A stretch of DNA of 64,000 nucleotides, from NCBI GenBank assembly GCA_044866775.1, contig JBIOUG010000020.1:25974-89973 (forward strand). Reading direction: 5' to 3'. The translations under genes and the position numbers were made by a program. The stretch comes from DASUNQ01 sp044866775 (GTDB taxonomy: Bacteria; Acidobacteriota; Thermoanaerobaculia; Multivoradales; UBA5704). This document shows, in pieces, positions 12,293 through 22,720 of this stretch (position 1 is the first letter of the stretch; each line of letters opens with the position of its first letter). The notes under the pieces are model-generated. The model did no database searches. It had not been told where the DNA came from and saw only the letters and a program-made list of their open reading frames with translations.

Positions 12293-12988
12293 TCAAAACC
12301 CGAACGTAGCCACGACGTCGTAGAGCCAGTGGGCCAGGATCACCGGCCACAGGCGGCGCACCAGGCAGAACCCGGAGCCGAGGATCAAACCGAGGATCGT
12401 CGCGTCCACGACGCCGGAGATGCCGTTGTAGACGTGGTAGGCCGCGAACAGAGCGGTCGTCGTGAGAACGCTTGCCCAACGGGAGCCGAGAAGCCGCTCG
12501 AAACGAGGAATCAAATACCCTCGTAGGACCAGCTCCTCGCCGGTCGCGGTGGCAAAGGCCGCGACGACAGCGAAAGCCGGCTGGCTGGGTGTGATCGTGT
12601 CATCGGGTCCGCCCGCCTTCACCGCCGTGGCGTCGACGCCGGTCGCCGCGATCACTGCCCAGACGAGAAAGTAGGCGGCGTACCACGCGACCCAAAGCAG
12701 CAGGGCGAACGCGGGATCACCGAGCCACCTGGGCCGGACCACGCCGAAGGCGCTCCAGGATTCGCCGCTGCGGTAGATCAGATACAGAACCACTGGGATG
12801 ATCTGGAGACATTTGCCTGTGTAGTAAAAGACGAGAGCCGCGGGCGGTGTATCGCCCGCTTGCGGCCAATACCAATCCATGATGGCCCAGAGCACCTCGG
12901 GGACGACCGCGAGAGCCAGAACGACGGCAGTCTCGAGCCATAGCTCGCGCGCAGGGCGGCTACTGGGGTGAGCTCGTGGCCTGTGCAC
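12293..12988 (-). CDS. CPBP family intramembrane (Rce1-like) protease
   Basis: 231 aa with six or more hydrophobic segments. The family signature is present in order: Glu-Glu and Arg in TGEELVLRGYLIPRFE, a His in LFAAYHVYNG, and a His in VILAHWLYDVV. These are the Glu and His residues of CAAX-prenyl-protease-2/bacteriocin-processing membrane enzymes. In bacteria the substrates are mostly unknown, so the biological role is open. The GTG at 12988 is used because no better in-frame start lies near; the first about 15 residues are polar and may not all be translated. It converges on ppdK and is divergent from the methyltransferase promoter. Confidence 0.85.
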   Translation of the reverse strand: MHRPRAHPSSRPARELWLETAVVLALAVVPEVLWAIMDWYWPQAGDTPPAALVFYYTGKCLQIIPVVLYLIYRSGESWSAFGVVRPRWLGDPAFALLLWVAWYAAYFLVWAVIAATGVDATAVKAGGPDDTITPSQPAFAVVAAFATATGEELVLRGYLIPRFERLLGSRWASVLTTTALFAAYHVYNGISGVVDATILGLILGSGFCLVRRLWPVILAHWLYDVVATFGF

Positions 12989-13038
12989 TCGTGCCGAGGA
13001 GACAAGATTTCGGTTCGGACTGTCAATGGGTGGGTCGT

Positions 13039-13067
13039 TTGACTTCGCCAGCGCCGATCGCTAGAAC
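13039..13067 (+). promoter_or_regulatory. promoter of the SAM methyltransferase, probably leaderless
   Basis: TTGACT at 13039-13044 and TAGAAC at 13062-13067 are exactly 17 bases apart. The start codon at 13077 lies only 9 bases past the -10 box and has no Shine-Dalgarno site, so transcription should begin at or just before the ATG. Confidence 0.55.
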
Positions 13068-13076
13068 AGCCGTCAC

Positions 13077-13913
13077 ATGCCCAGCGGATCTTTCGACAAC
13101 CGCCGGCGCCTCGCCGATTTCTGGGACACCTCGCGCGAGTACTACGCGCAGGCGGCGGCCGCGAACCCGGAGGCCTCGCCGGAGCGGCGGGTGCTCGTGG
13201 GGTATCTGGCGCCCGGGCAGCGGGTGCTCGACCTTGGGTGCGGGTCGTGCGAGAACGCGCTCTGGATGCCGGCAGGGACGCGGTACGTGGGCTCCGACGT
13301 CTCGACGGCGGCGCTGGTCATGGCGGGGGAGTGGGGGCGGCCGGGGGCGCGGGTGCGGGGCGACGGCGAGACGCTGCCGTTCGCGGATGAGAGCTTCGAC
13401 GCCGTGCTCTCGACCTACGCGCTCGAGCACTTCCACGAGCCGGGGCGGACGCTGCTCGAGGCGGCGCGGGTGCTGCGGCCGGGCGGATTTCTCCTGCTCG
13501 TCGGCTCGGCCTGGGACCTGCCCTACGAGATGCCGCCCAGCCTGCCGCCCGGCCGCCGGCTCGCGGTCGCGGCGCGGCGCCTCCTGCGCCAGCTCCGCTC
13601 GGCGGCCGACCGCCGCCACCGCTTCGACGTCGTCGCCAGCCCGCGCGTCCTCACCGAAGGCTACGTGCCCGACGCCGACGCCGTACACGTCGCGCAATCC
13701 TTCTATCTGGTCCGCTTCCTCCGCGCCGCCGGCCTCGAGGTGCTGGAGCACCGCTCCCTGCCGCACCGCCCCGACCCGCGCGGCCCCCGCGGCCTCCTCC
13801 GCAGAGCCCTCCGCGCCGTTCCTCTCTGGCATCACGCCTGGGGCAACACGCTGATCGTCGCCCGGCGCGGTGCGGCTCTCCGCGAGCCCCACTACGACCT
13901 CTTGCCGCTCTAG
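13077..13913 (+). CDS. class I SAM-dependent methyltransferase
   Basis: 278 aa, Methyltransf_11-type Rossmann fold. Motif I is VLDLGCGSCENALWM, the acidic end of strand 2 is VGSDVS, motif II/III lies in LPFADESFDAVLSTYALEH, and VLRPGGFLLLVG follows. The C-terminal half (about residues 150-278) is basic and proline-rich and should carry substrate specificity. It resembles small-molecule or quinone/lipid methyltransferases of this fold, but no substrate can be named. It is a single gene, with the VapB antitoxin 87 bases downstream. Confidence 0.85.
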   Translation: MPSGSFDNRRRLADFWDTSREYYAQAAAANPEASPERRVLVGYLAPGQRVLDLGCGSCENALWMPAGTRYVGSDVSTAALVMAGEWGRPGARVRGDGETLPFADESFDAVLSTYALEHFHEPGRTLLEAARVLRPGGFLLLVGSAWDLPYEMPPSLPPGRRLAVAARRLLRQLRSAADRRHRFDVVASPRVLTEGYVPDADAVHVAQSFYLVRFLRAAGLEVLEHRSLPHRPDPRGPRGLLRRALRAVPLWHHAWGNTLIVARRGAALREPHYDLLPL

Positions 13914-14000
13914 GCACCAGCTGGTGGGCTGCCGAGGATAGTTCCGCCTGAGCCGCGGAGTGTGGCAACCCCAAGCATCCCGATGTAGCATCAACGCATC

Positions 14001-14231
14001 ATGAGAACGACCATCGACCTCCCCGATCATCTCCTCGTCGATGCCAAGAAGCTCGCGGCTGAACGCCATGTTCCCCTGACTCGGTTGCTTGAGGAGAGTC
14101 TCCGTTCGTATCTCAGCGATCAGCGACAGCGGATGAGCGGGGAGGCGACTCCGCTCCCCGTGCTCGCCGATCCGGCGCCGGTGGCCGGGATCGACCTCGA
14201 CGATACGAGCCGGCTGTGGGAGGTGGAGTGA
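14001..14231 (+). CDS. vapB: VapB-type antitoxin
   Basis: 76 aa. The N-terminus MRTTIDLPDHLLVDAKKLAA is a typical ribbon-helix-helix DNA-binding strand and helix, and the acidic C-terminus (IDLDDTSRLWEVE) is the part that would wrap the toxin. Its stop overlaps the toxin start (GTGA), as in most TA operons. There is no Shine-Dalgarno site; a TAGCAT -10 box at 13986-13991 lies 9 bases before the ATG, suggesting a leaderless mRNA. By analogy with the family, the VapBC complex should repress this promoter. Confidence 0.8.
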   Translation: MRTTIDLPDHLLVDAKKLAAERHVPLTRLLEESLRSYLSDQRQRMSGEATPLPVLADPAPVAGIDLDDTSRLWEVE

Positions 14232-14656
14232 TCCTCTGCGATGTCGGCGTGCTCCTCCACGCCATGGTCGAACGCTCCTCTCATCACGAGCTGTGCCTTC
14301 GAGAGCTCGAGCGGTTACGCGCGACCCCGCGAGAGATGGCGCTGAGCGAGCTGATCCTCGCCGCTGTCGTGCGCATCGGCAGCAACCCACGGGTCTACCA
14401 GCCCTGCCCCGCGGCCGATGAGGTTTTCGCGTTCGTCGATGCCCTGCGCTCGCCAGCCGAGGTCCGGCAGATCGCGCCTGGTCCGCGCCACTGGACGATC
14501 TTCAGGGACCTGGTTCTCGGCAGCGGCATTCGCGGCTCCGACACCACCGATGCTTACCTCGCCGCTCTCGCCCTCGAGCACGGCTGCGAATGGTGGACGA
14601 CCGACCAGGGCTTCGCGCGGTTTCCGGGCCTGCGCTGGCGGAATCTGATCGCGTGA
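14228..14656 (+). CDS. vapC: VapC-type PIN-domain ribonuclease toxin
   Basis: 142 aa from the GTG at 14228, which overlaps the vapB stop by 4 bases and has GGAGG just upstream; a GTG four codons earlier is also in frame. The PIN acidic residues are all visible: Asp in ILCDVGVLLHA, Glu in ALSELILAAVVR, Asp in GSDTTDAYLAALA, and Asp in WWTTDQGFARFPGLRW. VapC toxins cleave specific RNAs (tRNA or rRNA loops); the target is unknown here. The fold looks complete, unlike the second PIN gene in this window (40708-41031). Confidence 0.85.
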   Translation: MILCDVGVLLHAMVERSSHHELCLRELERLRATPREMALSELILAAVVRIGSNPRVYQPCPAADEVFAFVDALRSPAEVRQIAPGPRHWTIFRDLVLGSGIRGSDTTDAYLAALALEHGCEWWTTDQGFARFPGLRWRNLIA

Positions 14657-14705
14657 GATCGCACGCCTTCGCCTGACGTTATCGCGGCATATACACTCTC
14701 GGCCG

Positions 14706-16535
<1,830 letters not shown>

Positions 16536-16550
16536 GCGGAACGCCCGGAC

Positions 16551-17234
16551 GTGCCGTTCCGCCGCGCCACGCCCTTCGAGCAGCGGCTCGGCCACCGCTT
16601 CCGCCGCCCCGAGCTGCTCGCGCACGCGCTCACCCACCGCTCCTTCGCCAAGGAGCGGGCGAGCGAGGAGCACTATGAGCGGCTGGAGTTCCTGGGCGAC
16701 GCGGTGCTCAAGCTGGTCACCGCCGAGTGGCTCTACGAGCGCCATCCCGAGCAGCGCGAGGGGGCGCTGTCGAAGCAGCTCGCGCATCTCGTCAGCGCCA
16801 CCGCGCTGGCACCGTACGCCTCGTCGCTCGACCTGGGCGGGGAGCTCCGGCTGGGAGTGGGGGAGGAAAGGAGCGGCGGCCGCGGCAAGCGCTCGCTCCT
16901 CGCCGACTCGCTCGAGGCGGTCTTCGGCGCGGTCTACCTGGACGGCGGCCTCGAGGCCGCGCGGCTGGTGATCCGCCGCATGCTCGAGGCCACCGCCGGC
17001 GAGGGGACCGACGTCCCCGCCGACGCGAAGACCGCGCTCCAGGAGCTGGCGCAGGGGCGCGCCCTGGACCTCCCGGTCTACCGCCTGGTGGCCGCCACCG
17101 GCCCCGACCACAGCAAGCGGTTCAGCGTCGAGTGCTGGCTCGCCGGCGAGCTCGTGGGGCGCGGCGAGGGGGCGAGCAAGAAGCTGGCGGAGCAGCGCGC
17201 CGCCGCCGACGCCCTGGCCCGGGTGGGTGGCTGA
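16551..17234 (+). CDS. rnc: ribonuclease III
   Basis: 227 aa, GTG start. The RNase III signature is ERLEFLGDAVL (residues about 43-53), and the second catalytic pair lies in LLADSLEAVFGAVYLDGG. The C-terminal dsRNA-binding domain runs from about 155 (DAKTALQELAQGRALDLPVY) to the Lys-rich helix GASKKLAEQRAAADAL. It processes rRNA precursors and other double-stranded RNAs in the cytoplasm. It sits between mutL and asnS with very short gaps. Confidence 0.96.
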   Translation: MPFRRATPFEQRLGHRFRRPELLAHALTHRSFAKERASEEHYERLEFLGDAVLKLVTAEWLYERHPEQREGALSKQLAHLVSATALAPYASSLDLGGELRLGVGEERSGGRGKRSLLADSLEAVFGAVYLDGGLEAARLVIRRMLEATAGEGTDVPADAKTALQELAQGRALDLPVYRLVAATGPDHSKRFSVECWLAGELVGRGEGASKKLAEQRAAADALARVGG

Positions 17235-17251
17235 AGTAAGATCCGGCCTTC

Positions 17252-18565
<1,314 letters not shown>

Positions 18566-18576
18566 CCAGGCGGGCC

Positions 18577-18743
18577 GGGGTGCGCCGGGTGCTCCTCCCC
18601 GGGGGACCGGCGCGCGCTGTAGAGGACTTCGGATGGGAGGCGCGCGCCTGCGCTTCGCTGCGCGCCGGATCGGCGGCGGACCGCGGCGGGGGTTGCCAGC
18701 GCTTGCTCAGAGCTCCCCCGGGGAGGAGCACCCGCCGCACCCC
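18577..18743. repeat. 30-bp inverted repeat pair between asnS and the DMT gene
   Basis: The arm at 18577-18606 and the arm at 18714-18743 are reverse complements over 30 bases with one mismatch; the inner 20 bases (18587-18606 and 18714-18733) are perfect. The spacer is about 107 bases. This is too far apart for a simple terminator and looks like the ends of a small mobile or REPIN-like palindromic element. There is no gene in 18566-18769. Confidence 0.6.
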
Positions 18744-18769
18744 TCCGTCGGAGACACTAGCCACTCCAC

Positions 18770-19672
18770 ATGCGCCCTTCCCGCCTTCTTTCCTACCTGA
18801 TCCTTTTGCTTTTGACGTGCATCTGGGGGACCACTTGGTCTGTCATTCGTGTGGGGTTGCACGGGATCCCGCCGCTCACCGGGGTGGCGATGCGGTTCAC
18901 CATCGCGGGGACGGTGCTGCTGGGAGTTGCCCTGACGCTCCGGGTGCCGCTGGGGCGGGCGCGGCACGAGCGGCGGCTCTGGGTGGTCAACGCGCTCTGC
19001 ACCTTCTGCACCTCGTATGGCCTCGTGTACTGGGCCGAGCAGTGGCTGACCTCGGGGCTGACAGCGGTGCTCTTCGCGACGTTTCCGCTGCTGGTCGCGG
19101 TCTTCGCGCACCTCTGGCTGCCGGGGGAGCGGTTGACGGTGGGGTCGGCGACCGGGGTGATGGTGGGGTTTGCCGGGATCGCGGTGCTGTTCTCCGCCGA
19201 CCTCGAGCGGCTGGGCGGGCCGCGGGCGGCGTTCGTGGCAACGGTCCTGCTGATCGCGCCGGCGGCCTCGGCGGTGGCGCAGGTGGCGGTCAAGCGCTGG
19301 GGGCGCGAGGTGCATCCGCTGTCGATCACGGCGGTGCCGATGCTGCTGACCGGGGGCGTGATGGGGACTCTGGCGGCGGCGGTCGAGCGGCAGCGCGAGG
19401 TCACCTTCGACGCGCCGTCGGTCGGCGCGCTGCTCTACCTCGCTCTCGTCGGCTCGGCGCTCGCCTTCAGCCTCTACTTCTGGCTGCTGCGCCACCTGCC
19501 GTCGACGCAGGTCTCGCTCGTCGCCTACACGGCGCCGGTGCTGGCGGTCGTCGTCGGCACCCTTGCCCTCGACGAGCCGGTGACGCCGCGGATGCTCGCC
19601 GGCTCGGCGCTGGTCGCCGCCGGCGTCGCCGTCGCCCTCCGCGCCGGCCACGCGGCGCGCCCGCCCGACTGA
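18770..19672 (+). CDS. DMT/EamA-family transporter
   Basis: 300 aa, ten predicted membrane helices in two EamA halves. The start, LLTCIWGTTWSVIRVGL, is the usual first helix of EamA proteins (CIWGTTW). The second half begins near ATVLLIAPAASAVAQVAVK. These inner-membrane proteins export amino acids, nucleosides or other metabolites, or import precursors; no substrate can be assigned. The start ATG is preceded by no clear Shine-Dalgarno site. It follows the inverted repeat element and is separated from the acyl-CoA dehydrogenase by about 130 bases. Confidence 0.88.
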   Translation: MRPSRLLSYLILLLLTCIWGTTWSVIRVGLHGIPPLTGVAMRFTIAGTVLLGVALTLRVPLGRARHERRLWVVNALCTFCTSYGLVYWAEQWLTSGLTAVLFATFPLLVAVFAHLWLPGERLTVGSATGVMVGFAGIAVLFSADLERLGGPRAAFVATVLLIAPAASAVAQVAVKRWGREVHPLSITAVPMLLTGGVMGTLAAAVERQREVTFDAPSVGALLYLALVGSALAFSLYFWLLRHLPSTQVSLVAYTAPVLAVVVGTLALDEPVTPRMLAGSALVAAGVAVALRAGHAARPPD

Positions 19673-19801
19673 GCCCCGCGTGACCCGCCCCGCGGGGTGG
19701 GCTCTGGGGCGCCGCGATCCTGGTACAATGTCGCACTGCGGCATAACCCGGGCAGAGCCCCGCCGCGGCAGCACCCCACATCCCTCAGGAGGGGGACTTG
19801 C

Positions 19802-21724
19802 ATGTCGACCAGGCCCCATCACGACGTCAGCGAGCACGAGTCGCGCAAGGTGGCAGAAGCCTCGCGCGAGGCGGAGTGGGCGCAGCCGAGCTTCATGCGC
19901 GAGCTGTTCCTCGGCAACTTCCGCCTCGAGCTGCTGCACCCGTATCCGCTGCCGGCCGAGGAGCGGCCCGAGTTCACCGCCTTCTACCGCGCCTTCAAGG
20001 AGTTCCTGCGCGACCACGTCGACCCGATCGAGATCGACGTCACCGGCGAGTACCCGGAGTCCGTCGTCGACGGCCTGCGCAAGCTCGGGGCCTTCGGCAT
20101 GAAGGTGCCGAAGAAGTACGGCGGCCTGGGCTTCACCAACATCGAGTACCAGCGGGTCATGCAGCTCGCCGGCGGCTACGACGGCAACGTCGTCGCCCTG
20201 CTCTCGGCGCACCAGTCGATCGGCGTGCCGCAGCCGGTCAAGCTCTTCGGCAGCGAGGAGCTGAAGCAGAAGTACCTGCCGCGCTGCGCCGCCGGCGAGA
20301 TCTCCGCCTTCGCGCTGACCGAGCCGCAGGTGGGCTCCGATCCGGCGCGCCTCCTGACCTCGGCCGAGCTCACCCCGGACGGCTCGCACTACATCGTCAA
20401 CGGCGAGAAGCTGTGGTGCACCAACGGCACCCTGGCCAAGCTCCTGGTGGTCATGGCGCGCGACCCCAAGAGCAAGAAGATCAGCGCCTTCGTCGTCGAG
20501 ACCGCCTGGCCGGGGGTTAAGGTCGAGCGCCGCTGCCACTTCATGGGTCTGCATGCCCTCGCCAACGCCATCATCACCTTCAAGGACGTGCGGGTGCCGC
20601 GCGAGAACCTGATCGGCGAAGAGGGGAGGGGGCTCAAGATCGCCTTGACCACCCTCAACCAGGGGCGCCTCTCGATCCCCAACAACTCGGTCGGCGCCTC
20701 CAAGGTCTGCTTGGAGATCTGCCGCCGCTGGTCGAACGAGCGCGTGCAGTGGGGCAAGCCGGTCGGCAAGCACGAGGCGATCGCGCACAAGATCGCCGAC
20801 ATGGCGGCGATCACCTTCGCCATGGAATCGATGGCCAACCTGGCCACCGAGATGTCCGACCGCGGCGGCTTCGACATCCGGCTCGAGGCGGCGGCGGCCA
20901 AGGAGTGGATCACCGACCGCACCTGGGAGATCATCGACGACACGATGCAGATCCGCGGCGGCCGCGGCTACGAGACCGAGAGCTCGCTGGCGGCGCGGGG
21001 CGAGCCGGCGATCGGCGTCGAGCGGATCTTCCGCGACTACCGCATCAACAAGATCTTCGAGGGGTCCTCGGAGATCATGCACCTCTTCATGGCCCGCGAG
21101 GCGGTCGGCAAGCACCTCGAGGTGGCGGGGGCGCTCATCGATCCCGAGAAGAGCGTGCAGGAGAAGCTGGCGGCGCTGCCTCCGATGGCGGCCTTCTACG
21201 GCTCCTGGTACCCCACCCGCTGGCTGGGCTGGGGGCAGTGGCCGCGCTACGGTGAGTTCGGCGACCTCGCCGGCCACCTCCGCTTCGTCGAGCGCAGCGC
21301 GCGGCGGCTGGCGCGCCAGGTGTTCCACGGCATGGTCGTCCATCAGGCCAAGCTCCAGACCAAGCAGGCCTTCCTCTTCCGGCTGGTCGACATCGCCAAC
21401 GAGCTGTTCGCGATGGCCGCCACCATCACCCGCGTCGAGGCGCTGCGCCGCGCCCGCCGCCCGGAGGCCGAGCAGGCCGCCGAGCTGACCGACCTCTTCT
21501 GCCGCGGCGCGCGGCGGCGGGTGGGGCAGCTCTTCCGCGACCTCTGGCGCAACGACGACGTGCGCAAGTACAAGGTGGCGCTCAAGGTGCTGGCCGGCGA
21601 GCACGTCTGGCTGGAACAGGGGACGCTGGGGATCGAGACGCCGATCCGCCGCCCGGTGGGCCCGCTCGCCGAGCCGGCGCCGGCCGAGGTGCTGCCGAAG
21701 GCACGGCCCGTCGTGGCGCACTAG
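19802..21724 (+). CDS. acyl-CoA dehydrogenase (VLCAD/ACAD9-like, long form)
   Basis: 640 aa; the ATG at 19802 follows AGGAGG with good spacing. It is a flavoprotein that makes the 2,3-double bond in acyl-CoA, passing electrons to ETF. Visible family blocks are EISAFALTEPQVGSDPA, GEKLWCTNG, GLHALANAIITFKDVRVP, and IFEGSSEIMHLFMAR, which holds the Glu expected to be the catalytic base. The about 180-residue C-terminal extension after the core is the feature of the VLCAD/ACAD9 group. A -10 box TACAAT at 19724-19729 is a possible promoter. A zinc-free oxidoreductase begins 3 bases after the stop, so the two are co-expressed, probably in fatty-acid degradation. Confidence 0.92.
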   Translation: MSTRPHHDVSEHESRKVAEASREAEWAQPSFMRELFLGNFRLELLHPYPLPAEERPEFTAFYRAFKEFLRDHVDPIEIDVTGEYPESVVDGLRKLGAFGMKVPKKYGGLGFTNIEYQRVMQLAGGYDGNVVALLSAHQSIGVPQPVKLFGSEELKQKYLPRCAAGEISAFALTEPQVGSDPARLLTSAELTPDGSHYIVNGEKLWCTNGTLAKLLVVMARDPKSKKISAFVVETAWPGVKVERRCHFMGLHALANAIITFKDVRVPRENLIGEEGRGLKIALTTLNQGRLSIPNNSVGASKVCLEICRRWSNERVQWGKPVGKHEAIAHKIADMAAITFAMESMANLATEMSDRGGFDIRLEAAAAKEWITDRTWEIIDDTMQIRGGRGYETESSLAARGEPAIGVERIFRDYRINKIFEGSSEIMHLFMAREAVGKHLEVAGALIDPEKSVQEKLAALPPMAAFYGSWYPTRWLGWGQWPRYGEFGDLAGHLRFVERSARRLARQVFHGMVVHQAKLQTKQAFLFRLVDIANELFAMAATITRVEALRRARRPEAEQAAELTDLFCRGARRRVGQLFRDLWRNDDVRKYKVALKVLAGEHVWLEQGTLGIETPIRRPVGPLAEPAPAEVLPKARPVVAH

Positions 21725-21727
21725 GTC

Positions 21728-22711
21728 GTGCTCGCCATCCTCCCCGCGGCCGATCCGCGCGACCCGCTGCCGCGCCTCGGCGAGCTGCCCGACCCGGTCC
21801 CCGGACCGGGGGAGGTGCTCGTCGAGGTGGCCGCGGCGGGGCTCAACCACGCCGATCTGCTGCAGCTCCGCGGCCTCTATCCGCCGCCGGCCGGCGAGCC
21901 GGAGGTGCCGGGGCTCGAGTGCGCCGGGCGGGTGCTGGCGGCGGGGGAGGGCGTCGAGGGGTGGCGCGAGGGCGACCGCGTGATGGCCCTCCTCGGCGGC
22001 GGCGGGCTGGCGACGCGGGTGGCGGCGCCGGCCGGCCAGCTCATGGCGGTGCCCGCGTCGCTGTCGCTGGTCGAGGCGGCGGCGATCCCCGAGGCCGGCC
22101 TCACCGCTTGGACGCACATGGTGGTCGAAGGGGGACTGCAGCGGGGAGAGACCGTGCTGGTGACCGGCGCCACCGGCGGCATGGGCACCTTCGCCGTGCA
22201 GCTCGCCCGCGAGCTGGGCGCCCACGTCCTCGCCTCGGCGCGCGACGGCGCGCGGCTGGCGCGCCTGGTCGAGCTGGGGATCGAGGGGCTGGTGCCGGAA
22301 GGTCAGGATCTGACGCGGCGGCTGCGCGAGGCGAACGGCGGCAAGGGCCTCGACCTGGTACTCGACTTCGTCGGCGGGACGGCGGTGGCGGAGCGCCTCG
22401 CCGCGCTGCGCACCGGCGGCCGCCTGGTCGTCGCCGGGCTCCTCGCCGGGGCGCGGGCGGAACTCGAGCTGGACCTCTTGCTGCGCCGCCGGCTGCGCGT
22501 CATCGGCACCGTGCTGCGCGCCCGCCCGCGCCTCGAGAAGGCGCGGCTGGTGGCCGACTTCGCCGCCTTCGCCCTGCCCCGGCTGGCCACCGGCCGGCTG
22601 GTGCCGGTCGTCGACCGGGTGGTCCCCTTCGCGCAGGTCGCCGCGGCCTTCCAGGCCTTCAGCCGCGGCGGCATCTTCGGCAAGATCGTGCTCGAGATGC
22701 CCGGCGCCTGA
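21728..22711 (+). CDS. zinc-free MDR NAD(P)H:quinone oxidoreductase (PIG3/Qor-like)
   Basis: 327 aa, GTG start 3 bases after the acyl-CoA dehydrogenase stop. It has an N-terminal GroES-like domain (PVPGPGEVLVEVAAAGLNHAD) and a Rossmann domain (TVLVTGATGGMGTFAVQLAR). Cys and His zinc ligands of alcohol dehydrogenases are absent, placing it with quinone/enoyl reductases such as PIG3. Its place in the operon suggests a reductase step on an enoyl-CoA or quinone related to fatty-acid oxidation, but the substrate is not known. It ends 9 bases before the convergent M1 peptidase. Confidence 0.88.
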   Translation: MLAILPAADPRDPLPRLGELPDPVPGPGEVLVEVAAAGLNHADLLQLRGLYPPPAGEPEVPGLECAGRVLAAGEGVEGWREGDRVMALLGGGGLATRVAAPAGQLMAVPASLSLVEAAAIPEAGLTAWTHMVVEGGLQRGETVLVTGATGGMGTFAVQLARELGAHVLASARDGARLARLVELGIEGLVPEGQDLTRRLREANGGKGLDLVLDFVGGTAVAERLAALRTGGRLVVAGLLAGARAELELDLLLRRRLRVIGTVLRARPRLEKARLVADFAAFALPRLATGRLVPVVDRVVPFAQVAAAFQAFSRGGIFGKIVLEMPGA

Positions 22712-22720
22712 GCTCTTACC

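Noticed and set aside
18707..22225. 1172-codon minus-strand frame over the DMT, acyl-CoA dehydrogenase and oxidoreductase genes
   Set aside because: It crosses three well-supported plus-strand genes and reads as low-complexity Arg/Gly/His protein.
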